From Ophiobolus disseminans (lineage: Eukaryota > Ascomycota > Dothideomycetes > Pleosporales > Phaeosphaeriaceae): a stretch of 64,000 nt of DNA. The notes below the pieces were generated by a model. The model was not told the origin of the DNA, ran no database searches, and saw only the letters and a program-made list of their open reading frames with translations. This document shows, one piece after another, positions 23,521 through 34,700 of this stretch (position 1 is its first letter; each line of letters begins with the position of its first letter). Where the stretch lies: assembly GCA_010093685.1 (NCBI GenBank), contig MU006225.1:130507-194506 (forward strand). Direction: 5' to 3'. The position numbers and the translations under genes were made by a program.

Positions 23521-25482
23521 ATGGCATCAACGAGTGACATCCTTACGCTTGTCAGCTCCCTTGCCCTTCGGTTCAGTATATGGATCTTCTTGCGATGGGT
23601 GAGTTTACCGCGACAACGACTGGAGCTGAAAGCTAACATTTGCAACTACAGATACCTACGACCGTGAGTACCGATCTGAAATCTCAACTGCGCGACCACG
23701 TGAGCCCCTCTAACGACAGAAATCTAGATCGCCCCGAAATTAGCGCCCGCACTTGCTGCTATCTACATCCCCGCCTTCTTCACCAGCTTCCAGGATACAG
23801 CGCAGTATAAGATCATATCAGATGAGCTCGACATAATTGTCAAGGACACCATCGCGAGGGGCGACGACTCCAGCGAAGACATCTCGCTCATTGACGGAGC
23901 GGACGATGGGCCACTCGAGGAGCTGGACGTGCAGGAAACGATTCAGTATGAAGAGAGAGAGCCCAAGATCCTGAGGACGCTCCTCACGGGACTCCCGAGT
24001 CCTTCTTCAGCGCTATGGAGCTGGGTGACCTTTGCTATCAACATGGCCCTGGTTGCAATGGCGCTGGACGTCGTGTACCGCGCACCGTTGCTCCACCAGT
24101 GCCACGATGCATCGTTTGGGCGCGTCGGATACGTGTCGGATCACGGCGCCAACTTTCTAATCCGAGAACCTTACGCCTTCGACGTCAAGGTGCTATACCG
24201 ATCCATTGACGAGCCCGACCGCTCATGGATGCACATGACGCGTGCCACGAGCCAACCGAAGTACTGGCTAACCAACGAAACCGACTTCACCACCGTTTTG
24301 AAGCTCGAACACCTACGACCGGACACACCATACGAGTACGTCGTTGAGACCTCGAGCGGGAATAAGAGTGGGACTTTCACGACTGCACCGCGACCCGGTC
24401 GTACATCATCGCTGAAGGATGGCAAATACACGTTCGTACACTCGAGCTGCATTAAACCGCGTGTACCGTATACACCATTCCAGCATCCTCTCGAGTTTCC
24501 CGGCATGAAGCATCTTGCTCGCTGGATCCCCGAGCTTCGGCCATACTTTATGCTCTTCCTCGGAGATTTCATCTACGTCGACGTCCCACATCGTCAGGGC
24601 AAGGACAAAGAGACCTACAGGCGCGAATACCGCCAGGTCTACTCTTCGCCCTCGTGGCCAGAGGTCAGCGACAACCTGCCCTGGATCCACGTCATCGACG
24701 ACCACGAAATCCACAACGACTGGAACAGCAACATAACCGGCGTCGCAGTCCCCGCCTACGACGCCTTCAGCATCTACAACGCCGCCGCCAACCCACCCGT
24801 CCACCGCAAAGGCTACACCTACTTCTCCTTCCGACAAGGCCCGGCAGAGTTCTTCCTCCTCGACACGCGCCGCTACCGTAGCCCAGAGACGAAAGACCCC
24901 AACGACACCGCGAAGACGATGCTCGGCCCCGAACAACTCGAAGACTTGTTGGCATGGATACACAAGGTGCCACACAGCGGTGTGGGCTGGAAGTTCATCG
25001 TGACTGGCATCCCCTTCACCAAGAACTGGCAGTTCGGCTCCGAAGACACGTGGGGCGGCTACCTCCACGAGCGCCGCAAGATCCTCGAAGCAGCATGGGA
25101 ACTCTCGTCTACGGCTGGTGTCGGCGTCGTCGTTCTCAGCGGCGACAGACACGAATTTGCTGCTACTTCTTTTCCACCTCCCGCAGATTCGAAGTGGCCT
25201 GTTAGCGCGACGGTACACGAATTCAGCACCAGTCCGTTAAGCATGTTCTATCTCCCGTTCCGCACGTACCACGAGATCGATGACGAGGATGTGTGCATCA
25301 AGTACCTCCCGGATGGCAATAGCAAATTCGGTGCTGTGGAGATTACGAATCCGCCAAAGGGCGAGCAGAGTCTGCTTAATTATCGGTTGTTTATTGATGG
25401 GAAGGAGGCGTGGACGCATGTTATTAGTACGCCGCCAACTAGAGATGGGAGTCATCGAGCGAAGGATGCGGTGTGGGGTTAG
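23521..25482 (+). CDS. PhoD-like metallophosphatase, membrane-anchored
   Basis: Alkaline phosphatase D-type phosphodiesterase/phosphatase, 614 residues. Exons 23521-23598, 23652-23663 and 23728-25482, all phase 0; the middle exon is 12 bases (Ile-Pro-Thr-Thr). Metal-site motifs: FLGDFIYVDVP, DDHEIHNDW and SGDRHEFAATS, which together supply the Asp, Asn and His ligands of the dinuclear centre. Before them comes an N-terminal beta domain (LRPDTPYEYVVET). Two hydrophobic segments precede the catalytic part, near residues 10-26 and about 120-140, so the enzyme is probably membrane-anchored with its catalytic face in the secretory lumen or outside. The start is the first ATG of a short hydrophobic exon; without it the second helix would still be present. 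A role in phosphate scavenging or lipid head-group turnover fits the family but is not shown here. Confidence 0.9.
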
Positions 25483-25695
25483 AGTAAGTATAGGTGGAGA
25501 GCAGTCTTGGAGAAGAGATGTGGTGATAGGTATGAGGCGATGAGGCGATGATTTGGAGTTATCGAGGACAAGGGATGCGCATATACCAGGCACACATGAA
25601 ATTAATGGGCAAATTTCACGGCGACGTAGCTCTTCCATAGGCGAAAGATTGAATCAAATTCGGGTATCTTCTTTCCAACCACCTCCACCTTCAAA

Positions 25696-27177
25696 CTATT
25701 TCCCCCACTTCCTCCTCGCCCTCTCTTCGTCCTGACCACTCCACTCCCGCGGCAGCACCGCAAAAACAAGATAACTCGTATGCGTCTTGAGTTCCGGCTC
25801 GGTGCGATGCACCAACCGCCCCTCTTTGAACAGCGACCGCGCTTCTATCTCGCGCTTCGCTTTGTCAAGTCTATCCTGCCGACTCGTCTTAACGCCCTCC
25901 TTCTTCCCCCCATCTTCATCCCCAACCCCAACCTCCCCCCTCTTCCTCGCCTCCGCGCGCCTCATAACCTCCTCCTGCTTCTCCTTTTGCAAGCTATGAA
26001 ACACGGCGGCACGGCCTTCAACATCCTTAAGCCGTTGAACAGCTTCCTGCACATTCGCTGGCGCGGAGTTTCCGCCCCTAACACCCTCTTCAGCGAGCCC
26101 GACTCGCTCGCGACGTACTTCTAGCCGCTTGGCGGCGATTTCGACCATGTCGATTTCGAGCCAGCCGAGCGTGCGCAGGGCGGAAACGGTACGGGTTACT
26201 TGTTCGATGCACGGGGAGAAAGTGCATATGCGGGTTGGGGTGCGGGGGTTGAGGGGGGAGCGGAAGGGTTTGGAAGCGTCTGCTGTGGTTTCGGTTGGGA
26301 TGTCGGGGGCTGTAGCTTTCAAAGCGGCGGATGATGGCGGCGAGCGCGTGAGGTGCTTGAGTGCTTGCCAAGGGGCGGGCAGGTCGAGGAATATGGCATC
26401 TGCGTCTGGGAGCGACGGGTTGTCGAGGCAGAAGCCATCAGAGTAGACGTCGCGGTGTGTTATTGTGACGAGTGGGGCGAGGCCGTGGTCGGAGATTTCG
26501 AGCTGGAGTTGGCGCGCGCGGGGCTCGTGGTATTCGAAGGAGTAGACGCCGCCGTTGCGCTTGCGCTTGCGCTTTTTGGGTGCGGTGTCGGCGTCTTCGG
26601 TGGGGTTTGAGGGGTCTGATTGACCGGGGTAGCCGTTGTAGACTGCGCGCACTGCGGCGTGTGTGAAGCTGCCACTTCCTGCGCCAGCTTCGATTATGTG
26701 GTCGCCTGGTCGTACGCGTAGTCTTTGGAGGATGTAGCTGTAGTCGGGCGTGTATACGACTTGCGTTCGGTGTGGTAAGGACAGGGTCCATGTCTCTGGC
26801 GTGGGTGGTACTAGATGCGCAAATCCGCTGCTTGCTGTCGCAGCCTTCACGATGTCTTTTCTTGCTTCTTTTACGTCTGATTTCCCTGCTTCTCCATCCT
26901 CATCTTTCCCATCTCGCTTCCGCTTCTTCGATTTCCCACGCGATCCAGTGTCGACCACGGATGCTAGTACTTGTGTGCCCCATGGCTGACCAACTAGCGT
27001 ACTATGTGGAAACGAGCCAAATCGCGTGTTCTCGACCTTTCCCTCTGCATAGTCTGATTCGGCGTGGGGTAGGAGGACGGCGGGGATGAGTTGGTCGCGG
27101 CGCAATTGTAAGATGCCCAGATTGTTGGCTGACGCGTGGGTGCCAGGGTCGAGGAATGGCGAGGGAGAGAACGCCAT
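25696..27177 (-). CDS. TRM61: tRNA (adenine-58-N1)-methyltransferase catalytic subunit
   Basis: Catalytic subunit of the Trm6-Trm61 complex, which makes m1A58 in the T-loop of tRNA, including initiator tRNA, in the nucleus. Single exon, 493 residues, longer than the yeast protein because of lysine-rich insertions. SAM motif I is PGDHIIEAGAGSGSF, motif II includes VYSFEYHEPRARQLQ, and the catalytic motif is DAIFLDLPAPW; CTFSPCIEQVTRT follows. KSKKRKRDG and KKRKRKRN look like nuclear signals. The frame is open upstream for 61 codons to 27360 but contains no ATG, so the ATG at 27177, with G at -3 and G at +4, is the likely start. The gene is divergent from cysteinyl-tRNA synthetase, pairing two tRNA genes on one promoter. 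Confidence 0.92.
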   Translation of the reverse strand: MAFSPSPFLDPGTHASANNLGILQLRRDQLIPAVLLPHAESDYAEGKVENTRFGSFPHSTLVGQPWGTQVLASVVDTGSRGKSKKRKRDGKDEDGEAGKSDVKEARKDIVKAATASSGFAHLVPPTPETWTLSLPHRTQVVYTPDYSYILQRLRVRPGDHIIEAGAGSGSFTHAAVRAVYNGYPGQSDPSNPTEDADTAPKKRKRKRNGGVYSFEYHEPRARQLQLEISDHGLAPLVTITHRDVYSDGFCLDNPSLPDADAIFLDLPAPWQALKHLTRSPPSSAALKATAPDIPTETTADASKPFRSPLNPRTPTRICTFSPCIEQVTRTVSALRTLGWLEIDMVEIAAKRLEVRRERVGLAEEGVRGGNSAPANVQEAVQRLKDVEGRAAVFHSLQKEKQEEVMRRAEARKRGEVGVGDEDGGKKEGVKTSRQDRLDKAKREIEARSLFKEGRLVHRTEPELKTHTSYLVFAVLPREWSGQDEERARRKWGK

Positions 27178-27477
27178 CACAATACTCGAAGAAGGCGCGA
27201 CCGAGCTGGAGGTGAACGTTCGGAGACTCGAGTGGTGGAGGTTCGAGGTTTGCGCGGAGCTGAGAATTATTTTGGCGGAGCTCTCGAGCTTGCAATTGGT
27301 GGGGAAGTGCCAAGAAGATTTTAACAAGGGTCTCGAGAGTCGAGCAACGTGACACAACAATCACATGGCACTTTATACTGACTCACCGTAAGCGCAACTT
27401 CTTACACCTGTCCCTTCCACCCGCCTCTATTTTATTCCAGTCGCTCTTTCCTCAGTATACATCCAGCCATCACCTTG
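27178..27477. promoter_or_regulatory. Shared divergent promoter of TRM61 and cysteinyl-tRNA synthetase
   Basis: 300-base gap between two tRNA-metabolism genes. A CCAAT motif in minus orientation (ATTGG at 27295-27299) lies 119 bases upstream of the TRM61 start and 179 bases from the synthetase start; CCAAT boxes are bound by the HAP/NF-Y complex in fungi. The pyrimidine-rich stretch at about 27400-27460 is typical of fungal 5' leaders. Confidence 0.5.
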
Positions 27478-30058
27478 ATGGTACCTGGTTTCCGCTTCTT
27501 GTCCCGCCAAATTCTCACAACCAATTCCCCACTTGGCCGCTTGAGGACCAACATCAACACTCGACCGCTACGGTTGACTCTGATCGCCACCATGGCTGCA
27601 TCAACGCGCACACAGCCACCATGGAAAGAGCCGCAATCCACCCAGCCAGCGAAATTGAAAGTCTGGAACTCATTGACCAGATCCAAGAACGAATTTGTAC
27701 CAATTGACTCGGAAGGCAAGATTGTCAAGTGGTACAGCTGCGGGCCGACAGTCTACGACGATGCCCATCTTGGACATGCGCGGAACTACGTGACCATTGA
27801 CATTCTGCGACGGGTCTTGGCGGGCTACTTTGGATACCATCTCCGGTTCGTCCAGAATATTACAGACGTGGACGACAAGATTATTCTCCGTGGGCGGCAA
27901 CAATATTTGCTTGCGGACTTCAAGGCCAAGAACACGACCGTAACAGATGATTTGATCAACATGACCATCAAGGCCTTTGACGCATATGTCAAGAAGAACC
28001 TTCCATTGCTGAGCGCAGACGTGGACATTGGAACCTTCAACCAAGAGTCGGCGGATAAGTACGCAAATGTTATTCAGGGCAAGTCTGTCGATGGAGTTGG
28101 ACCTGCCGGCGACAAGGAGGCAAAGATTAAGATGCACCTCAAGACAGCCGGTACTGCAGCAACCGCTCTCCTAGCACCGTCCAAGGTCACACCAGAGGAC
28201 GTTGAGGTCTTTTACGCTGGCGCCGAAGACGTACTTCTACCATATCTGGACTCACTCTATGGAACATCAATAGATGCTAGCGACCACACCATCTTCACGA
28301 GACTCACACAAAAGTATGAGGCGCGCTTCAATGAGGACATGCGGAGCCTCAACGTCTTGGATCCGGACGTGGTAACTCGAGTGACCGAGTACGGAGATCA
28401 GATTGTGACCTTCGTAGAAAAGATTGTCGGTAATGGTTATGCCTACAGTACTTCAGATGGCTCGGTGTACTTCGACATTGAGGGATTCGAGAAGGTACCA
28501 GGTAATCACTACGCTCGACTAGAGCCCTGGAATCGAGGCGACAAGAATCTGCAAGCGGATGGTGAGGGCGCACTATCGCAACAAAAGACGTCAGAGAAGC
28601 GCAGCGATGCAGATTTTGCGCTTTGGAAGTCAAGCAAACCCGGAGAGCCGTCTTGGAAGTCACCTTGGGGCCCTGGACGGCCAGGCTGGCACATTGAGTG
28701 CTCGGTCATGGCTAGTGATGTACTGGGAGAGCAGATGGACATCCATTCCGGTGGCATCGATCTCTGCTTCCCACATCATGACAAGTAAGTATCTATTAAT
28801 GACATCAACAACAACAAACGCTGACTCCTGTAGTGAACTCGCACAATCAGAAGCACATTGGTCCCAGAAAGAAGGCGGCCATCAGTGGGTCAATTACTTC
28901 TTACACATGGGCCATCTTTCGATCTCAGGCAGCAAAATGTCCAAGAGTCTCAAGAATTTCATAACCATTCGCGAAGCATTGGGGCATGGAGACTGGAACG
29001 CCCGAAGTCTGCGAATCATCTTCCTTCTCGGTGGCTGGCACGACGGTATCGAGATCACAGATGACATGCGGAAAGGCGGCGCGTCATGGGAGAGCTACGT
29101 TACCAACTTTTTCTACAAGGTCCGAGACCTTGAGGTCCATCCAAACATCAGCTCGACGGGCGCAGAAGACGAAAAAGTCCTCAAGGCGTTCGAGGCTGCG
29201 AAAGAGAAGGTACACAATGCTCTCGCCGATTCATTCGACACACCGTCTGCGATGCGCGCAATCTCGGGATTGATCACAGATTACAACTCGGCAAGCAAGT
29301 CCGGTTTGACAGACGGTGTGTCGTTCGACATTGCACGCTACATCACGCGCATGGTCCGCATCTTCGGTCTCGACGGCTCGGCAGACCCCTACGATGGCAA
29401 CATTGGCTGGTCAGGCATCGACATCCCCAGCTACGCCAAAGAATTCGTCTACGCCGTCTCCCGCGAGCGCGACGACGTGCGCCAGCACGCCATTGCCGGC
29501 GACCTCTCTGGCCCCGTTCTAGAAGACATACTTGCGCAGCACAAGCCCGCCACGAAGCAAGAAGCCGCCGCCGTCCCTTACGCACAAGTCCTCTCTACTT
29601 TCCAGGAGAATTTGAGGGGTTTGGCGGAAAAACAAGCCCCCGCAAAAGACTTCCTCGCCCTCTGCGACCAGCTGCGCGACACGCACCTTTGGGACCTAGG
29701 CATTTACCTCGAAGACCGCGAAAATGCTCCCGCAATGGTGCGGCCCGTCGACGTGGAACTTCAAGCCGCGCGGGACCAAAAGGAAGCTATCGCCAAGGCC
29801 AAAGCCGACGCGAAGCTCCAACGCCAACGCGACGAAGCAGAGAAACAAGCTAAGCTCGCGGCACAGGCGAAGATCAATCCGAGCGAGATGTTCAGGACGG
29901 ACGAGTATAGTGCGTGGGATGCTGATGGTGTGCCGACGAAGGATAGGGAGGGAGCGGATGTGGCGAAGGGGAAGGTCAAGAAGTTGAAGAAGGAGTGGGA
30001 GAAGCAGAAGAAGCTTTTTGAGGAGCATGCAAAGAGCGCTGGAGCTGGGAGTTCGTAG
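27478..30058 (+). CDS. Cysteinyl-tRNA synthetase, probable dual-targeted
   Basis: Class I aminoacyl-tRNA synthetase charging tRNA-Cys, 843 residues. Exons 27478-28784 and 28834-30058 (GTAAGT...TGTAG). Zinc and ATP motifs: YSCGPTVYDDAHLGHARNY with zinc Cys88 and the HIGH-type HLGH (97-100), WHIECSVMASDVLG, PHHDNELAQSEA (interrupted by the intron within the Asn codon), and KMSKS at 470-474. The C-terminal 130 residues are a lysine- and glutamate-rich helical extension, common in eukaryotic enzymes. The first ATG (27478) starts a 38-residue leader rich in Arg, Leu and Thr without acidic residues, like a mitochondrial presequence. The next in-frame ATG (27592, residue 39) has a full Kozak context (GCCACCATGG). 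One gene may thus supply both mitochondrial and cytosolic enzyme. Confidence 0.95.
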
Positions 30059-31736
30059 ATGGTATGGGGGGGATGAGAGAGGGGGGATGAGATTAGAGGT
30101 TGTGTGCATCGATGTTTAGTATGCATGTGGCAATGAAATTCTGAGTTACGTGTTTTGTTTGTGTGTGAGATGTGGGGTTTCGTGTGATGTGTGATGTGTG
30201 CGGGTTGTTCTGTTCTTTGGGAATTGATTCCTGATGAAGATGTCTTTGAGCTTTTAAGCTATGTAGATGCATACTCGATTGCTAGTGTGCTGCTGTTGGC
30301 TTTTTATTTAGTAGGGTGGTTGGAGTTAGTGCTGCTTTTATCTGAAGTGATAGTAGACAGGTGTGGAAGGAGCTTGAGGCTTGGGAAAGTGTTCGGATAC
30401 GTGGAAATGAAGTTGTTATTTTGTTGATCTTACCTTTAGAGTATTTAGAGCTGTTTGGAGTTGGCTACGCTTCGTTTGGAGTAGTGATCGATAAGCGTAG
30501 AGGAAACTTGAGGCTTGAGGGAGTGTGCCGATACGCCGTATTGATTTAGTGATCTTAATTTTGGGGTATGTGGCGTTGTTTGGGGTTGGCTTTACTCTGT
30601 TTGTGAGGTGATACAAGAGGAGTTTACGGCTGTTCAGAGTTGGCTTTCTTTACTTTTTTGGGGGTGGTAAGTGATAAGCCTGAAGGAAAGTTGAGGTTTG
30701 AGAGAGTATGCAGACGATTTTATTTTTGATACTCTTACTTTCGAAGTATCTCTTGTATAACCTCGCAATATAGAAGCAACCCTACTGTATTCGGAGCGTT
30801 GGATCGACTTAGCTAGGACGCGGTTTCTGCTGCTTTTCACCGCCTGCTTAGTCAATATATCACTAGCTTGGCCATTCGGTGGAACTGAGTGGGATTGCTT
30901 CTGTGTGGCGAGTTTATACGGTAGGGCTGTTCAGCCATCGCCCATGGTGGTTGATGGTTTGCGCTAATCGTGGTGCGCGCTAGCAGCTTAGCGTGTTTGG
31001 CATCGTCTTGGGTTCTGTAAACGCCAACACACATCACAAACTATGCCATCAGCATCCGCGCGGCAGCATCAAGCCTTATCAATTTCTCCGATGCGCTATC
31101 TCGATCTACGGCCGCTACTTGAATTGGCGTGTGTCGAATGTAGCTAACAAGAGACGCAAACTCAGCCGAGAGGGCGAATCATCACACATCCATGGATGTC
31201 CACCATGTGTGCTGCCGCTCGCACACACGTGCCTCTCGACTGACTGAGGTCGTTGGTAACAAAGGGCGGAAAAGATGGGGACACGCCGATCAGCGAGGAC
31301 GTCCATTTGACCCTGACAATTACGAGAATGTCGGCGTTCCTCAGCCTGCCGCCTCCTCCCACTCAAGGTTCAGCTCTTGGCCCCAAGGTGCAGGCCGACT
31401 TGCATAACTCCTCTTCTGACCAGCCAGTCAGCATTTCTTTTGCAATACGCATGAACATGGGTTCTGATGAGACCTCCAGTGCCAGATCCAATCACTAGCG
31501 TTCGCTACGGCCTGGCATAAGCAATTTACGAATATGTATGTAGGCAGCTCAATTGTCGCGGCCGCATATACCTGATCGCGGGTAGGTGTCGGTCCTTTGA
31601 ATGCCGCTTCCTCAAGTAAGTTACTACGAGGTATCATTGCTCATTATCTATTCAAACTATTCTGTCGATGACATGATTGTTCTTTGAATGCATTGTCAGT
31701 TGACCAGACGACTAGTCGTCGCAAACAGCTGTGGCC
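30059..31736. other. Gene-free, C-poor stretch with repeats
   Basis: About 1.68 kb between the synthetase and the kinase-ankyrin gene. The part from roughly 30100 to 30850 is poor in C on the plus strand and carries diverged direct repeats (listed separately). The part from 30850 to 31736 has only short frames without motifs and must contain the promoter of the gene starting at 31737. No RNA gene recognised. Confidence 0.6.
30347..30740. repeat. Diverged direct repeat, about 130-190 bases per unit
   Basis: Three imperfect units begin near 30347, 30484 and 30671, each starting with GTGAT followed by a purine-rich block. The best-conserved core reads CTTGAGGCTTG(A/G)GG with a downstream GATACG in the first two units; the third is more diverged (TTGAGGTTTGAG...CAGACG). 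A second shared element, (G/A)GAGTTGGCT or GGGGTTGGCT, recurs at 30463, 30577 and 30631. Found by eye; unit boundaries are approximate. It could be an old tandem duplication or a remnant of a mobile element. Confidence 0.5.
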
Positions 31737-34700
31737 ATGGCCGACCCTATCAGCATCATCGGACTGTCGATTGCAGTCGTCCAAATACTGACTCCCATCG
31801 GGGTCGCTCTCGCTAAAGCTATTCAAGACGGGAAGAATGTGCACGAGACTCTATACGACTTGCAGTCGGATCTGAAATCAGTCACCGAATTGTCCGAGAG
31901 CATACATCGCTTGTTCAGTGTTGCCAGTTTCAAGAAAGCGGTGCATGAGATCCAGGACGAAACTAATGTCACTCTCGAGACAAGTCTGAAGCGAGCTCTC
32001 GAGGGATGTTGGAAAGAAGCTCAGAGATTGTCTGAGATCTTGATGCGACTTGGACTGCAAATTCGTAGCAACATTGCGACGCAAGCCTTACTCTATTGGC
32101 GGCTCGACAGACGTATTGACGACATCGATCGTATGAAGCGAAACTTCCAAGATCACAAAATCTCTATACAGTTGGCTTTTCAGATACTTACCACGTAAGT
32201 AAGATACTCGGACTACCACAAGCTGTTGTTAACAAAGTTTACTAGATGTAAGCAGATGCAAATTGCTGAACGCGACGCCCGACATGCTAGCGGACTCGAA
32301 ACACAGCTCGATGCATTGCAACACGCGATTGAGCATATATCTCGGCAAATCCACAGTCGGCAGATGGCCGCCCCAGGGGACGAAGAACAAACTCAACTCC
32401 TTGACGGCATGAAGGATATGCAAACCACATCAGTGAACCTGCAAAGACGCGCGACATCACGTTTAGAAAGTCTCACTGCTCTCGCAGAAAATGCCGCTCA
32501 CAAACCTTATGTCTCACAGACTGTTGCGCCGACGAGATCGAAGAAAAGGAGAGCACACAATGATAGCGACTACGACGTTAGACCCATGGTTTCTGACGTG
32601 TCCGTGTCAGCAAAAGATGCAATTGAGATATCGGTCGATCACATGCCTATGGAGAGCTCACAGCCACCAATCGCGCTTGGTCGGGAGATACACCAACCTG
32701 CAAATGAAGGCGAAAAACTACCCATGTCTGGAAGCATGGATGCCGAAGACGATGCCATACCGTTAGTCTTATTCATATCTGCCCATGAATTTGAGAACAA
32801 GGTGGCGGCTTTGTTGGCTTCAGTGACCTTGCAACGCTCGGCGTCCGGCAGACCTCTTCCAGAAGAGCTGATCATTCGCGTTTCTGGTCTCTTGTTGGCA
32901 GTTGGCAAGCATTCTTGGAGCGAGCGGCCAAGAACGTACCTCGTGCTTCGCCTCATTCATGAAGTGAGGGCGATGGATGACATGGTCCTGAATGGCTACA
33001 AAGATATCGACTTCCCATATTCCGAGTCGACCGTCCCTGAACGCATCAAGAAACTTGGTGTACAGCGTGAGTTCCTTCAAACCCAGCGCCTTGTGTTGAG
33101 CGAGAAATCGGCGGATTTGGTGCAAGGAGGTCGACACCGTCATCTAGGCAAGTTTGCCCTAGGTTGAAGGAGTCCATAGCTAACGTTTTTTAGACAAGAG
33201 CGCGGACACGATATTCGACAGCTTGGGAAGTATAGGCACGGGTGGATTCAGTATCGTCGATAGAGTGCAACTTCGTAGCCGACTCACACTTCACGAATAT
33301 GCCGTAAGGAGCATAGCACTTACTTAACGAATACTTGCTGACAGGCTCTACGATAGCGCAAACGAATCGTCAGGAACGTTGCATTCGCAAAGGATCGAAA
33401 AGCCCTGATCTTCTTCGAAAATGAGATTCATAATCTGAAGCGTCTGTCCCACGACCATCTCGTGAAGTTTGTAGGGTACGTTCGGATGTCTTGTTCAATG
33501 TCATCGAGATGCTAAAGCTGCTCGCAGTTCCTATACCGACAGAAAGTATATCGGTATCATCATGCAACCTGTTGCTGACACCGATCTTCATTGCTATTTG
33601 TTACGGGAGGAGTGGACGCCAGATGAGATTGTGACTTTACGCTCATGGATCGGTTGTCTCTGCTCGGCTCTGGCCTATCTCCACACTAACAAGTGTCGTC
33701 ACAAAGATCTCAAGCCTCACAACATTCTGATCAGTGAGTGTGCATGGATACTAGACTTAGAACTACCACTGACGACGTTCTTTACCCCACAGAAGGGGAA
33801 AATGTTCTACTTGCCGACTTCGGTAATGCTTTCGACTGGACCGAATTGGACAACGAAATCACTACAGGACCACCAGAAGCCTACACGAAACTCTATGTCG
33901 CGCCTGAAGTCAGTTGCTAGTTGGTCGTGACTTTGGTAGCTACCCTAACAAACATGTAGGTCGGACTGCAAAAGCCTCGAGACAAATCATCGGACGTGTG
34001 GTCCTTGGGCTGCGTTTTCCTCGAAATGGCCGTAAGTACTGGCGCGTATAGAAACAGCACCATGTCACTGATGCACGTAGACTACCCTTGCTGGCAAGTC
34101 GCTTCGTAGCAAGTCCGAATTTTTCTCGTCTGCCAATCCAGCATCTCCAGCATATTGGCGGAATCACGAGGCGATCAGCCGCTGGATAACTTTGATCAAA
34201 GACGGACGCGAGGCTTGGGAAACACTACTTCTTGGACTGATCTCGAAGATGACAGCTTTAGATCCTCGCGAAAGACCGACCGCAAAGGACTTGGTAGAGA
34301 ATGTTTCTTCAACGCCGCGCGAAGGTGTTGCCTACCGGCGAAGTTGTTGCTTCGATGACCTTGACTCGGACGACTCGTCATGGCACAGCACGATTCCAGA
34401 AGAGATCTTTGAAACCACTAACACTATGAGCGACATGACGACGACTGTGTCTTCGACGGATATGCCAGTGTCTCCATTCCGCGACATCGGGCCATCGCTT
34501 GGAACACCGCTAGAACTCACCAGCGATAGCGCGGCCTCTGAAATTTCCCCAGCCCACAACATTGGGTTATCGCCTGCTACACCACTAGGGCTCGGCAACG
34601 ACAACGCAGGCACTGAAGACTCTCCACCCCCTGGGCCGTCGCTTAGTACACCGCTAGAACCCGCCATCGATAACGCGACATCCGAAATCTTTCCACCCCA

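Noticed and set aside
24406..25218. 270-codon frame on the minus strand
   Set aside because: Antisense to the PhoD-like gene; composition is Val/Asp/Glu-rich from reverse reading of codons, no motifs, and the plus strand is clearly coding.
27178..27360. N-terminal extension of TRM61 resembling a mitochondrial presequence
   Set aside because: The 61 upstream codons contain no ATG (the frame opens with TTG), so the extension has no ordinary start.
33163..33193. GT-AG intron of 31 bases in the kinase-ankyrin gene
   Set aside because: Keeps the frame but is shorter than fungal introns normally are; the GC donor at 33148 gives 46 bases.
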